Notes: generated by a model not told the origin, from the sequence alone. DNA of 64,000 nucleotides from Undibacterium sp049340185 (GCF_049340185.1 NZ_JBMPPC010000009.1:1-64000), one strand, 5' to 3'; numbered from the stretch's first letter, positions 1 through 8,864 are shown. Program-made: numbers and translations.

Positions 1-8
1 ATACCCAT
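1..8 (-). CDS. Start of a gene leaving the window (unknown product)
   Basis: On the minus strand an ATG (8-6) follows an AGGAG ribosome-binding site (19-15) with 6 bases between them. Only two full codons (Met-Gly) lie inside the window, so nothing can be said about the product. A perfect CRP-type palindrome about 105 bases upstream would suit control of this gene. Confidence 0.3.
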
Positions 9-111
9 TTAAAGCTCCTAAAAAATTTCAGAGTTAAGTTAATTTGCAGCATTACTACTTGTAGTCTGCATCACAGCGTAGCGGATGATGGCAGAAGACC
101 TTACAACTTTA

Positions 112-127
112 TGTGACATGCATCACA
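112..127. promoter_or_regulatory. CRP-type operator, perfect palindrome
   Basis: TGTGA (112-116), six bases, TCACA (123-127): an exact match to the E. coli CRP consensus. A weaker relative (TGTAG-N6-TCACA) lies at 60-75, with centres 52 bases apart, about five helical turns. The regulator encoded at 6222-7028 has the recognition helix expected to read this motif. It probably serves the minus-strand gene starting at position 8. Confidence 0.7.
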
Positions 128-441
128 TAAACAATAATATTGACGAAGATTTTGTAAGAATGCATTACGACCATCCTCCCTCTGTGTCATCCAATCCACT
201 GTTAACTTTAGTATACCAAAAGAAGCTATCGAAATTGGATAGGCTTTAGGAGATTGCTAACTCTATTTTTGCATTTGGGTAAGTAAATTCGCTATAAGTT
301 CAAAATAAGCTCAAAACATCTATTAGCGAATAGTCTACATTAGGAGATATGAGGGGATTTATCAAATAATTAGCTGGACCTCTGATGAATAAGTATCCGG
401 ACGCAGCGTCAAAGATCTTAATAAAAAGAGTGGATATTGAT

Positions 442-462
442 GATGCCGCTCAATGCGGCATC
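442..462. terminator. Hairpin downstream of the FecR gene
   Basis: Perfect 8-base stem GATGCCGC / GCGGCATC with a 5-base loop. The plus-strand side is followed by CGTTTT. On the minus strand, where the FecR gene ends at 525, no U-run follows directly. It could be a weak terminator or only a structured 3' end. Confidence 0.4.
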
Positions 463-524
463 CGTTTTGGGCTAGGTAGTAGCTAGTTTCAACTGGTTGA
501 TTAGTTGACTAATTGTATGACGAA

Positions 525-1865
525 TTATTTCTTCGCCCACAGTGTTGCACCCGTAGCAAGATGCGTATCGTCCAGTCTGGCGCGGAACAGGTAGGCGGCT
601 GAGCCACCGTTTTCGGAGGTCAGCACGCCTTGTACCGAGGCGTTCGACGTGAAGATGTTATCGTTGCTGAATTGCCCTTTACTATCAACGCTGCCGTTGC
701 TATTGAGTTTGTAGGTGCCGATGTTGGTCTGCAAATCAAAATTGGTGACGAAAGTTGCTTTGGCAAAATTGACATTGAGGCTGGCGTTCTGGACTTGGGC
801 GGCGCTCATGACGCCTTTTGCCTCGTCTTTGACGTAGGCTTCGCTATCTTTGAGGGCAAAGCCCATGCTGCCGGTGTTGGGGATCTGCCATTCTGTGCCT
901 TTGACCTGGAACAGGGCGAAATTATCAACAATGGCGATGGTTTTGGCTTCTCCGCTCAATTTAACAAAATCCAGCTTGGCAGGCTGCCCAAGGACTTCGG
1001 TCCAGCGTCCCCAGATAATCTGATTGACAACCGGCGGGACAACAGGTGGCACCACCACTGGGGGCGTCACGACGGGTGATGTGTTGTTTGCGCTGGTAAT
1101 TGCCTGTTTGAGTTCATCCCCTTTTTTGGGGTCGAGATTCAGTTCATTCGCGCCTGGCACTGCCGGAGCAGGGCCGGTGGCACTGGCGTTTTTACCGTTA
1201 GGCTCGTCTGGACGCGGTGGCGCGATAATGTCGGGAGCTGCGCCATTGCTCTGGAGCAGCTGGGGCTTGACCTGACCTTTGGTGATTTGCAGCAGTTGTC
1301 CTTGTTGACGCGCGAAGAGTTCGGCGCTGGCACTACCTTCGCATGGGCCATTGCCCTGAGGGGCGCAACCAGAGACAAAACCGCTGACAACAATACCGCC
1401 GGAGATCACGGCAACACGCGATGTGTCCTGGGTGGTGTAGACGGTGAAGTCCGTACCGCGTACGCCTATTGCTGCTACGGGTGTATTAAAGCGAAAATTT
1501 TGACGCGCCTGTTTGACTGCATCGCCCGAGATACTGCGCGCAACGCCGTTGACGAGTTCTAACTTGATGCGGGTATTGGCAGGGTCTTTGGCATCGATGT
1601 GGTAGGCAACAATACGGGCGCGACTGTTCGGACGCAGGATGAAGAAGCCGTTATCAACTGTTTTGAGGTAGAGATAGCCATCGGCTCCGGTACTGAGCTC
1701 GGCACCTTCGCTAACCGTGCTGTTGAGCGCAACGGGCTGACCACCGAGCTCTGCCTTACCCGAGACAAATACAATACGTCCTGCATCATCGGCATAGGCA
1801 GATGCTGCGGCAGTTGCTGCGAGCAGGATAATCGAGTGAATCAGAGTAGTGATATGGCGTTTCAT
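525..1865 (-). CDS. Secreted FecR-domain protein
   Basis: A 446-residue exported protein with a signal peptide (about residues 1-25, cleavage near AYA-DD). A FecR domain follows (about 30-165), containing the typical RFNTPVAAIGVRGTDF stretch. After it come a Pro/Ala-rich segment, a Pro-Val-rich linker, and a C-terminal beta-rich domain of about 160 residues. FecR domains are known in periplasmic or surface signalling. This protein lacks the cytoplasmic anti-sigma part and transmembrane helix of true FecR, so it is not a sigma regulator. The start is set at the second in-frame Met (1865), which has AGGA 8 bases upstream; an upstream start at 1886 would add seven residues. It is divergent from a CHASE2 cyclase, a common pairing for such proteins. 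The C-terminal domain is unidentified; a ligand-binding or substrate role next to a TPR/barrel protein is inference. Confidence 0.8.
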   Translation of the reverse strand: MKRHITTLIHSIILLAATAAASAYADDAGRIVFVSGKAELGGQPVALNSTVSEGAELSTGADGYLYLKTVDNGFFILRPNSRARIVAYHIDAKDPANTRIKLELVNGVARSISGDAVKQARQNFRFNTPVAAIGVRGTDFTVYTTQDTSRVAVISGGIVVSGFVSGCAPQGNGPCEGSASAELFARQQGQLLQITKGQVKPQLLQSNGAAPDIIAPPRPDEPNGKNASATGPAPAVPGANELNLDPKKGDELKQAITSANNTSPVVTPPVVVPPVVPPVVNQIIWGRWTEVLGQPAKLDFVKLSGEAKTIAIVDNFALFQVKGTEWQIPNTGSMGFALKDSEAYVKDEAKGVMSAAQVQNASLNVNFAKATFVTNFDLQTNIGTYKLNSNGSVDSKGQFSNDNIFTSNASVQGVLTSENGGSAAYLFRARLDDTHLATGATLWAKK

Positions 1866-1917
1866 GGCGCTTCCTTTGTATTGCATGACTTGCTGGTGTT
1901 ACAGATTTACTGCCTGG

Positions 1918-1995
1918 TTGTTGCTTTGATTTGTTGCTTTGATTTGTTGCTTTGATTTGTTGCTTTGGTTTATTGCTTTGGTTTACTGCTTTAAT
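1918..1995. repeat. 13-bp tandem repeat, six copies
   Basis: Six head-to-tail units of TTGTTGCTTTGAT. The first three (1918-1956) are identical; the next three (1957-1995) drift by one to three bases. It lies 53 bases upstream of the FecR gene start, in the 5' leader or promoter. A unit of 13 bases is not a multiple of three and no ORF uses it. Copy-number change would alter promoter or leader spacing. Confidence 0.9.
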
Positions 1996-2071
1996 TAGTT
2001 TGCTGCTTCGTTCCTAGTACTTCACCGCTATATTGCAGAACACCCGCACTCAGGTTCTGGCTATGTCTTGC

Positions 2072-2099
2072 CCTCTTCTCCCGCTCGCGGGGGAAGAGG
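2072..2099. repeat. REP-like 13-bp hairpin
   Basis: Near-perfect inverted repeat: CCTCTTCTCCCGC, two bases, then GCGGGGGAAGAGG, with one G-T wobble. Similar GC-centred CTCTTCTCCCGC palindromes occur as dispersed intergenic elements in many proteobacteria. It is followed by only a few T residues, so a terminator role is doubtful. Confidence 0.6.
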
Positions 2100-2273
2100 T
2101 TTGATTCTGCTTCTTTATCCGCATTCGCTGCGACTGCCTTGGGTGGCGGCACGTTGTGTCGCCGACTCAGAGCTGTCGCCTGAGACCTACCTAAGTTTTG
2201 CTCGCAGGCTTGCCAATTTTTTGCACAAGAGAACGCTTATTTACCGAATTATCCTCTTTAATGCAAATGTTTA

Positions 2274-2313
2274 TGTGATGCACGTCACATTTTTGGCGAT
2301 TTTGTCGTAATAT
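2274..2313 (+). promoter_or_regulatory. CRP-type operator and -10 box of the cyclase operon
   Basis: A perfect TGTGA-N6-TCACA palindrome occupies 2274-2289, centred at 2281.5. A -10-like TAATAT lies at 2308-2313, which would put the transcription start near 2320-2323 and the operator about 39-41.5 bases upstream. That is the geometry of a class II CRP-activated promoter. It points toward the adenylate cyclase, whose operon also encodes the CRP-type regulator, implying positive autoregulation. The operator could also affect the divergent FecR gene. Confidence 0.65.
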
Positions 2314-2668
2314 AGCACGGAATTCCTACAGAATTTTCAGGTGCTTATTGACTTTGGACATACCTTACTGTTGCCTGTAAAATATTTGTTTATTTACTAA
2401 TTAATTTATCCTGAGAGAAACTGCTAGTCATGCTAGTCATTATTCGCTCGATATTAGCTGGATTTTTTTAAGGATGAATTGCCTGCGTACGAAACTTGTG
2501 GCGCGTTGATTGTCATACGAGTCGCATAAAGAAAGACCTGGCAGATCACGTCAAGATTGCCAACATTTATCATCACATCAGACCGGAACTCTGCATTTTG
2601 CATCTTATCGCTATTTTTTCACTCAAGCAGTTGCGCATGTGCGTAGCCAGACTCGCTGGGTTTTGACA

Positions 2669-4537
2669 ATGATGCGTTCATTGCGATCCCGCCTGATGTC
2701 GATTTCTGCTGCTACCGTGTGGTGGCTGATCGGAATTTGTGCTGTGTGTATTACGGTTGCGGCAGAGTGGGCGACGCTGCCGGTGAGCGTCTACCCCGGC
2801 GATGAATGGTTGCGTGACCGCTACATCGTGGCGCATACCAGCGATGCTCCTGAAACTCGCATTACGATGGTGGATATTGATGAGACCAGTCTGGCTGCCA
2901 TTGGTCCATGGCCTTGGCCAAGGGCGCGTATAGCAGATCTGATTGAGCATCTTGTCGGTACTTATGGCGTGCGGGGAGTTGCGCTGGATTTGTTTTTTTC
3001 TGAGCCGGCGGATGCTGAGGGCGATATGCGGCTGGCGATGCTGGCGCAGCATGGTCCGGTGGTAATGGCACAGGTATTTGATTACGACCATGCGCCTCTG
3101 CGGATTGGTAAGCTAATGGGCGGCGAGGCAGCGATACCGTTAAGTCTGGCAGCCAGAGCCAGCGGGTATATCGGTAATCATGCCGGGCTGAGCAGCGCAA
3201 AATCAGTGGGTAATATTGGCTTTGTACCCGATGCTGACGGTGTGCTGCGGCACCTGCCACCGCAGACGTTATTTGAAGGACGTGTCTATCCAACACTGTC
3301 ACGTGCCTTATTCGATTGTTGTGCAATAGCGAGGGGAAGCAGTGCGCTGTCGCAAGCCGGAATGTCTGGTGCCAAAGTGAATAAGAGTGGATTTGTCCGG
3401 GTTCCTTACCGGCATAGCCTTTCTGCTTTTACGATTATTAAAGCGTCAGACATATTGCACTTAACTGCACCTGCAGAATTTCTGAAAGGGAAGCTGGTCA
3501 TATTGGGTTCGTCATCACTGAATCTATCTGATCGTGTCAGTACGCCGTTGTCACCGTCAACCAGCGGTTTTCTGGTGCATACATCTGCCTTGTCTGACCT
3601 GCTGGATACGCAGGAGGGCATTGCACCACAGGCCTGGCAAGGTCGGTGGCTGGCGCTGCTATTTTCAATCGCTGTGGCGATGGTGGCGATGTATACCTTT
3701 CCACGTTTGTCGGCCTTGAGCAATATTGCGATATTGGCCGGGGCGTCGGTTATCTGGGTGATGTGTGCTTATGTTATTCATCCGCACGATGATTTTTTTG
3801 CGCCGACCGGGCCTTTGCTGTCGAATCTATTTTTGCTGACGATTGCCGTTCCGTATGGCTGGCAGGTATCGCAAGGTAAATCACAACGTCTGTTGGGAAC
3901 CCTACAGCAGTACGTTGCAAAAGCGGTGGTCGATGAGTTGTTGCGCAGTGATTTAAAAGATCCGCTGGCACCCCGTCAATTGCATGTGACAACATTGATT
4001 GCGGATATGGAGGCTTATACCAGCCATGTAGCAAGCTTGCCGGTTCAGGATGCGGCCAGACTGACGAGGGATTTTTTGGAATGTCTGACAGGTCCGGTGC
4101 TGGCGATGGGCGGGACTCTGGACAAATATACGGGCGATGGCCTGGTCGCTTTTTGGGGCGCGCCGTTACCAGTCGATAATCATGCAGATCTTGCGCTGGA
4201 CGCCGGGATTCAAATCATGATGAATTTACGTTCATTCAATATGCAACGTAAACGCGCAGGGTTGTCGCCCATCAGAGCGCGCATCGGCGTCGAGAGCGGT
4301 ATTGCGATGGCAGGCGATTTTGGGACATCGTTCCGCAGTATTTATACTGCCGTCGGCGATAGCGTGAACGTGGCATCGCGTCTGGAGGATGTGGCGCGGG
4401 ATTTTCCTTATGACATCATCATCGGGCAAGGTACGGTGACGTGTGCAACACGCCATCAGTTTAAGTTTTTAGGGGAACGGATATTAAAAGGCAGGGAACA
4501 TCCGAGCAAGTTATTTACGCTGGAGCTGAACCAGTGA
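2669..4537 (+). CDS. CHASE2-domain adenylate/guanylate cyclase
   Basis: Membrane sensor of about 622 residues predicted to make cAMP. An N-terminal transmembrane helix (about 15-33) leads to a CHASE2 extracytoplasmic sensor domain (about 45-330, with VDIDE and DLFFSEPAD). A cluster of transmembrane helices (about 330-415) and a class III cyclase domain (about 440-620) follow. The cyclase shows IADM and DKYTGDGLVAFWG (metal aspartates and a lysine) and GDSVNVASRLE (transition-state Asn and Arg), so it looks active. Base specificity is inferred as adenine, mainly from the linked CRP gene. The start is uncertain: ATG 2669 is chosen because the region before it is not domain-like, but the frame is open to TTG 2510. 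It overlaps the next gene by 4 bases. Confidence 0.85.
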   Translation: MMRSLRSRLMSISAATVWWLIGICAVCITVAAEWATLPVSVYPGDEWLRDRYIVAHTSDAPETRITMVDIDETSLAAIGPWPWPRARIADLIEHLVGTYGVRGVALDLFFSEPADAEGDMRLAMLAQHGPVVMAQVFDYDHAPLRIGKLMGGEAAIPLSLAARASGYIGNHAGLSSAKSVGNIGFVPDADGVLRHLPPQTLFEGRVYPTLSRALFDCCAIARGSSALSQAGMSGAKVNKSGFVRVPYRHSLSAFTIIKASDILHLTAPAEFLKGKLVILGSSSLNLSDRVSTPLSPSTSGFLVHTSALSDLLDTQEGIAPQAWQGRWLALLFSIAVAMVAMYTFPRLSALSNIAILAGASVIWVMCAYVIHPHDDFFAPTGPLLSNLFLLTIAVPYGWQVSQGKSQRLLGTLQQYVAKAVVDELLRSDLKDPLAPRQLHVTTLIADMEAYTSHVASLPVQDAARLTRDFLECLTGPVLAMGGTLDKYTGDGLVAFWGAPLPVDNHADLALDAGIQIMMNLRSFNMQRKRAGLSPIRARIGVESGIAMAGDFGTSFRSIYTAVGDSVNVASRLEDVARDFPYDIIIGQGTVTCATRHQFKFLGERILKGREHPSKLFTLELNQ

Positions 4538-5787
4538 TCAGCGCCTTTAGAATCCGCCCATGGGCAACGCTGGCAGGACGAGTCCTTGCTCTGGCGTTCA
4601 GCGTGTGTGTGTGCACGATGGCACACGCAGATCCGGGATCGAGCGAAGACTTGTATCTCGACGCGCTGCGCGCTATCCACGAGCATCGCAGTCAGGATGC
4701 GAAAGATATTTTAAGCAAGCTCATCACCATTGAGCCGCAGCATGCCGGTGCATTATTAGATCTGGCGATTATCCAATGCGAATTGGGTAATGCGAAAGAG
4801 GCAGAAAACTTATTCGCGGATATCGTCACCCGATTTGCTCCGGCACCAGCGATTCTTGAGGTGATTGCAAAGCATCGTGCTCAGGGTTGTCAGAGTCCTC
4901 GTGCGAATAGCCGATTCTCGATATTGCTGGAACGGGGCATCGATAGCAATGTGAATCAAGGGGCGAGCAACCCCAATTTTGGATTGGGTAGCGGTGCTAA
5001 CCATATTGACTTGCAATTGCTTCCCGAATATTTACCAAAAAAAGATACATTCAGTACGATATCGGCAGACTATTTGCGCGAATTAACACCGGGTAGCACC
5101 ATCGGTTTTGCGCAATTGCGGGTTAGAAAATACGACGATTTATCGCAATTCAATACGCTGGCAATTGGTGTCGGGGTTGAGCACCCATGGAAACTAGGGA
5201 ACTGGAACGTGAGTCAGATGGCGATGCTGGGAGGATTAACGCTGGATTCTCACCTGTATCAGACACAGCAGCTATTGCAAACCCGCGTGGTGCCGCCAAT
5301 TAAATTACCTGACTCTATGCAATGGAGTCTTATCGGCGGTGTGACACGGACTCAATATCCGACCTTGCTTGGTTATGACGCGAATACGTGGGAATTACGC
5401 AGCCTGTTCAGCTATCAAAAAAATGCTTACCGGGCACAAGCGAGTATTGCGTATTTGTCTGACCGTGCTAACAGTAACAGGATTGGCGGACACCGTTCAG
5501 GCGAGCTTGCGAGCTTGCAAGGCAGGGGCAAAATCAACGATCAGGTATTTGGTGAGCTTGGATGGACTTTTCAGCGCTGGCAAAGCGAGCAGGTCTATTC
5601 ACCCGGTCTGATTGATGTCGCAAGAAATCAACGCACGCAAACGATCAGAGCGGCATTGAGTTTTCCGGTTAGGGAGAATCACAGTGTGCTATTTGAGGTT
5701 CGCCAGGTCAAAAATCGTGAAAATATCTCTCTGTTTGAGTACAACAGTAAGGTGTTGCAAGCTAGCTGGCTGTGGCAAGGTTTTTAG
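4534..5787 (+). CDS. TPR plus outer-membrane beta-barrel protein (Slam/DUF560-like)
   Basis: A 417-residue exported protein starting at a GTG that overlaps the cyclase stop by 4 bases, so translation is probably coupled. It has a signal peptide (about 1-32, ending MAHA), TPR-like helices (about 35-115), and then a domain rich in alternating beta strands (about 125-417) ending in Phe, as outer-membrane barrels do. The barrel opens with a GIDSNVNQ motif like that of surface-lipoprotein assembly modulators (Slam, DUF560). Either it moves a partner across the outer membrane or it acts as an outer-membrane sensor. Its pairing with FecR and CHASE2 proteins suggests a signalling or export role tied to the cyclase. 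Family placement is from pattern only. Confidence 0.7.
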   Translation: MISAFRIRPWATLAGRVLALAFSVCVCTMAHADPGSSEDLYLDALRAIHEHRSQDAKDILSKLITIEPQHAGALLDLAIIQCELGNAKEAENLFADIVTRFAPAPAILEVIAKHRAQGCQSPRANSRFSILLERGIDSNVNQGASNPNFGLGSGANHIDLQLLPEYLPKKDTFSTISADYLRELTPGSTIGFAQLRVRKYDDLSQFNTLAIGVGVEHPWKLGNWNVSQMAMLGGLTLDSHLYQTQQLLQTRVVPPIKLPDSMQWSLIGGVTRTQYPTLLGYDANTWELRSLFSYQKNAYRAQASIAYLSDRANSNRIGGHRSGELASLQGRGKINDQVFGELGWTFQRWQSEQVYSPGLIDVARNQRTQTIRAALSFPVRENHSVLFEVRQVKNRENISLFEYNSKVLQASWLWQGF

Positions 5788-5868
5788 GGCGTGACCTTTT
5801 TTGAAGAAATTTAAGAAAGATTTAAGACATACGATAGTCGTTATTACTTTGTAATTTTTTGTGAATTG

Positions 5869-6210
5869 ATGATGTTTCCCGAAATTGCGTTATTTGTTTT
5901 TGCATCTGCTGTGATCTGCGTAGGCTGCCTGGTGCCTGCAAGCTGGTTGCCGCCTATACGCAACGATAAGTGGATGCACTTTATCGCGTTTGCCGGATTG
6001 TCGGTGTTGGCGCGGCTGGTAGTCCATAGTAATGAGGAACTGGTTTATTGGTTTGCCGGATTGCTGCTTGCCGGGTTGTTGATTGAAATTCTCCAGCATT
6101 GGGTACCGGGAAGACAATTCTGCTGGCGGGATATGGCGGCCAATACGGCAGGTGTGGGGACAATTGCGTCATTATTGTTTTTTTATAGTTTTGTAGATCA
6201 CGTCGGGTAA
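5869..6210 (+). CDS. VanZ-like membrane protein
   Basis: Small inner-membrane protein of about 113 residues with four predicted helices. It carries the VanZ-family signatures DKWMHFIAF and PGRQFCWRDMAAN. VanZ confers low-level teicoplanin resistance in enterococci. In Gram-negative exopolysaccharide loci, VanZ-like genes are common but without a proven role. Three possible starts lie together (TTG 5866, ATG 5869, ATG 5872); an ATG is preferred. It sits 11 bases before the CRP-type gene and about 80 bases after the barrel gene, probably in the same operon. Confidence 0.75.
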   Translation: MMFPEIALFVFASAVICVGCLVPASWLPPIRNDKWMHFIAFAGLSVLARLVVHSNEELVYWFAGLLLAGLLIEILQHWVPGRQFCWRDMAANTAGVGTIASLLFFYSFVDHVG

Positions 6211-6221
6211 ATTTTTCGTTA

Positions 6222-7028
6222 ATGACTGCCTCAAATAATATCGCTGTTGTTACTGATAAAGCTGCTGCCGCAGAGACTACGGCAGTGATCAACACGCCTG
6301 AACAAATTCAGGTCAAGATACAGATACAGACCAAGGTGCAGCTCAAGGTCAATCAGATCACCGTGCATCTGAGGAAGATCCCTCTGTTTGCGAACCTGAC
6401 TGAAGAGGAAATGCAAAGGGTCAAGACGGATTTGCGCGTCAAACAATTCAATCGCCGTGACGTTGTGCTGCAAAAAGGGGGGCTGGGCGACAGTTTGCTA
6501 TTTTTGCTCTCAGGTCAGTTACAGGTCGTCGACGTGACAGAGGACGGTAGGGCAATTGGCTTGCGAATGCTGAATGAGGGTGATTTTTTCGGTGAAATTG
6601 CGATTATTAACGGCTCTACCCGCTCTGCCTCAGTGGTTGCTCTGAGCAATGTACTGGTGGCTTTTTTACCGAGTGCAACGGCCTTACATTTGTTCGCACA
6701 CTCACCGAATGTGGCGAATATGATCTTGCGACATCTTGCAGGCAAAATCCAGCGCGACTCTGAATTCCGTGCCTTGCTGAGTATCAACAATACCTCACGA
6801 AGAATTTACGCATTTATTGAGTTATCGAAGAAACTGGTACCAGGCAATCTGGAGATTGTAGAAAACCTGCCGACCCATCAGGATATTGCAATGATGATCA
6901 ATACCAGCCGTGAGACGGTGACACGTGCCCTGCTGCATTTGGCACAACAAGGAATCGTTGAAAAAGATCTGCACCGGCTGATCATCCGCAAACCGGAAGA
7001 ATTGCAGAAATTGGCTCTAGGGAACTGA
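6222..7028 (+). CDS. CRP-family cAMP-responsive transcription factor
   Basis: A 268-residue regulator with a 50-residue extra N-terminal segment rich in Gln, Lys and Val. A cyclic-nucleotide-binding domain (about 54-170) and a winged helix-turn-helix (about 190-258) follow. The cAMP pocket is intact: FGEIA at 123-127 and Arg-Ser-Ala at 134-136. The recognition helix reads SRETVTR (229-235), keeping the Arg-Glu...Arg trio with which E. coli CRP contacts TGTGA. It should therefore bind the three perfect TGTGA-N6-TCACA sites in this window. Its gene is in the same direction as the CHASE2 cyclase. No Fe-S cysteines of the FNR type are present. Binding is predicted, not shown. Confidence 0.88.
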   Translation: MTASNNIAVVTDKAAAAETTAVINTPEQIQVKIQIQTKVQLKVNQITVHLRKIPLFANLTEEEMQRVKTDLRVKQFNRRDVVLQKGGLGDSLLFLLSGQLQVVDVTEDGRAIGLRMLNEGDFFGEIAIINGSTRSASVVALSNVLVAFLPSATALHLFAHSPNVANMILRHLAGKIQRDSEFRALLSINNTSRRIYAFIELSKKLVPGNLEIVENLPTHQDIAMMINTSRETVTRALLHLAQQGIVEKDLHRLIIRKPEELQKLALGN

Positions 7029-7323
7029 TATCTGTCATTGATTAATCATTCCTATCGCCTCTAATTAAGCTGGAAAATATAAAAATTCATTTCTATTTGT
7101 AAGTAATCTTGCCGCGCGGCATTCAAATTGATAGTATTTTTACAAAACTATTGCGACTAAGCCGGATGTGCTTGAGAATTACGGTCTGCGTCTCCTGCTG
7201 CGAACCTCATAGTATGAGAGTGCGTATCAGAACGAACTGTAAGAACGAACGGCTAACCGGATTCTGGAAACGCGTCCGGCATGAGGTAGCAAACATTTTT
7301 TATACCGATTTTGAAAGAATTTG

Positions 7324-8778
7324 ATGGTACTCCAACCAGTGATTTTATCGGGTGGCTCTGGCACTCGTTTGTGGCCCTTGTCACGTGAAAAACATCCGAA
7401 GCAGCTACTTGCCCTGATCGGTGAAGAAACCATGCTGCAAGCTACTGCGACACGCATACGGGACTTCGACGGCGAACTCGCGGTGGCGCACACCATGATC
7501 GTGGTGTGCAATGAGGAGTATCGATTTATCACCGCAGAACAATTGCGCGCTATCGGCTTTGCCAAACCGACCTTGCTGCTGGAACCAGCTGGTCGCAATA
7601 CCGCTCCGGCATTGACGCTGGCAGCAATTGAAGCAGCGAAGAATGATGCCGATGCGGTGTTACTGATTATGCCGGCAGATCATGTGATTGCCGATGTGCC
7701 TGAGTTTCATGCGGCAATACAAAGCGGTTTACCACAGGCGATCGCAGGGGCGATGGTCACGTTCGGCATCGTGCCAAACCGTCCGGAGACGGGCTACGGC
7801 TATATACAGGTCGGTGATGCTTTGCCAGGTTCTGACGCTAGAAGCTTACGCGCTTTTGTTGAAAAGCCCGCATTAGAAACAGCACAGCAATATCTGCAAG
7901 AAGGTAATTATCTCTGGAACAGCGGTATCTTTATGCTGCGTGCGAGCGTATGGCTGAAAGCTATTGCCCACCTCAATCCGGCAATGTATGACGCGTGCAA
8001 ACGCTCTATGCAGGAAGCAAAAGTGGATTGTGATTTTGTGCGTGTCGATAAAGAGTTATTTCTGTCATGCCCGTCGGATTCGATCGATTATGCCGTCATG
8101 GAGAAACTACCGGCATCACCGGATTTAGGTATCCCGGGATGTGTGGTGCCCTTCGATGCGGGCTGGTCTGATGTCGGCGCCTGGGACGCGGTCTGGCAAG
8201 TGTCGGATAAGGACGCTCAAGGCAATTCGGTCCATGGTGAAGTGATGATGGAAGATTCGCGCAATTGTCTGGTGATATCCGATAGCCGCCTGGTTACGTG
8301 CCTGGGTCTCGATGATGCGATTGTGATTGAAACCCCTGATGCGATCCTCGTGACAAATAAGCACAATACGCAGAATATCAAACGGATTGTCAATCGCATG
8401 AAAGAGGGCAATTACCCGCAAACCGATAATCATCGTAAGGTTTATCGTCCATGGGGTCATTATGATTCTATCGACAGCGGTGAACATTTTCAGGTGAAGC
8501 GTATCGTGGTGACACCTGGTGGCCGCTTGTCGATGCAGATGCATCATCACCGCGCGGAACATTGGATTGTCGTGAGTGGTACCGCGCTGGTAACTCGTGG
8601 CGAGGAGACGATGACGCTGGTAGCAAATCAATCGACCTATATTCCGCTGGGTGTAAAGCACAGACTGGAAAATCATGGCACGGTTGATCTGGAATTGATC
8701 GAGGTACAGTCCGGTGCCTATCTGGGCGAAGATGATATTGTCCGCTTCGATGATATTTACGGACGAGTGGCAGGGTAA
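7324..8778 (+). CDS. manC: Mannose-1-phosphate guanylyltransferase / mannose-6-phosphate isomerase
   Basis: Bifunctional type II enzyme of 484 residues. The N-terminal nucleotidyltransferase makes GDP-mannose from GTP and mannose-1-phosphate (GGSGTRLWPLSR near residues 10-21, FVEKP, WNSGIF). The C-terminal cupin isomerase converts fructose-6-phosphate to mannose-6-phosphate (QMHHHRAEHW with metal-binding His). GDP-mannose is the substrate of Gmd, encoded at the other end of the locus. ATG 7324 is preferred to TTG 7321; an AAAGAA stretch is the only ribosome site. The 295 bases before it hold no gene and no recognised regulatory element. The same role is called wbpW or cpsB elsewhere. Confidence 0.93.
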   Translation: MVLQPVILSGGSGTRLWPLSREKHPKQLLALIGEETMLQATATRIRDFDGELAVAHTMIVVCNEEYRFITAEQLRAIGFAKPTLLLEPAGRNTAPALTLAAIEAAKNDADAVLLIMPADHVIADVPEFHAAIQSGLPQAIAGAMVTFGIVPNRPETGYGYIQVGDALPGSDARSLRAFVEKPALETAQQYLQEGNYLWNSGIFMLRASVWLKAIAHLNPAMYDACKRSMQEAKVDCDFVRVDKELFLSCPSDSIDYAVMEKLPASPDLGIPGCVVPFDAGWSDVGAWDAVWQVSDKDAQGNSVHGEVMMEDSRNCLVISDSRLVTCLGLDDAIVIETPDAILVTNKHNTQNIKRIVNRMKEGNYPQTDNHRKVYRPWGHYDSIDSGEHFQVKRIVVTPGGRLSMQMHHHRAEHWIVVSGTALVTRGEETMTLVANQSTYIPLGVKHRLENHGTVDLELIEVQSGAYLGEDDIVRFDDIYGRVAG

Positions 8779-8864
8779 ATAATGGGCTGCATGGCGCACT
8801 GCGCTTGAGCCTTACTTATTCACGGACAGGGTCGTATCAGCATTTTTGGCTGGTATGGCTGACA

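Larger units (their letters stand above)
9..524. other. Intergenic region, 516 bases
   Basis: No convincing ORF. It contains the CRP-type palindrome at 112-127, its weak neighbour at 60-75, and a hairpin at 442-462 near the fecR end. The middle (130-430) is AT-rich and shows nothing I recognise. Confidence 0.6.
1866..2668. other. Divergent promoter region between FecR gene and cyclase
   Basis: About 800 bases without a convincing gene. Contents, in order: 13-base tandem repeats (1918-1995), a strong 13-bp hairpin (2072-2099), and a CRP palindrome with a -10 box (2274-2313). The reading frame of the cyclase stays open back to a TTG at 2510, but residues encoded there have no recognisable domain. 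Confidence 0.6.

Noticed and set aside
1918..1995. CRISPR-like array
   Set aside because: Units are 13 bases, directly adjacent and without spacers; no cas genes are present.
2510..2668. N-terminal extension of the cyclase from a TTG codon
   Set aside because: No domain, no ribosome site seen, and a transmembrane helix follows naturally from ATG 2669. Kept only as an alternative start.
7270..7323. Possible JUMPstart/ops element (GGTAGC) upstream of manC
   Set aside because: Only GGTAGC is shared; the rest of the 39-base JUMPstart pattern is absent.
7109..7324. 71-codon ORF before manC
   Set aside because: Composition is not protein-like, it has no ribosome site, and it overlaps the manC start; treated as untranslated leader.
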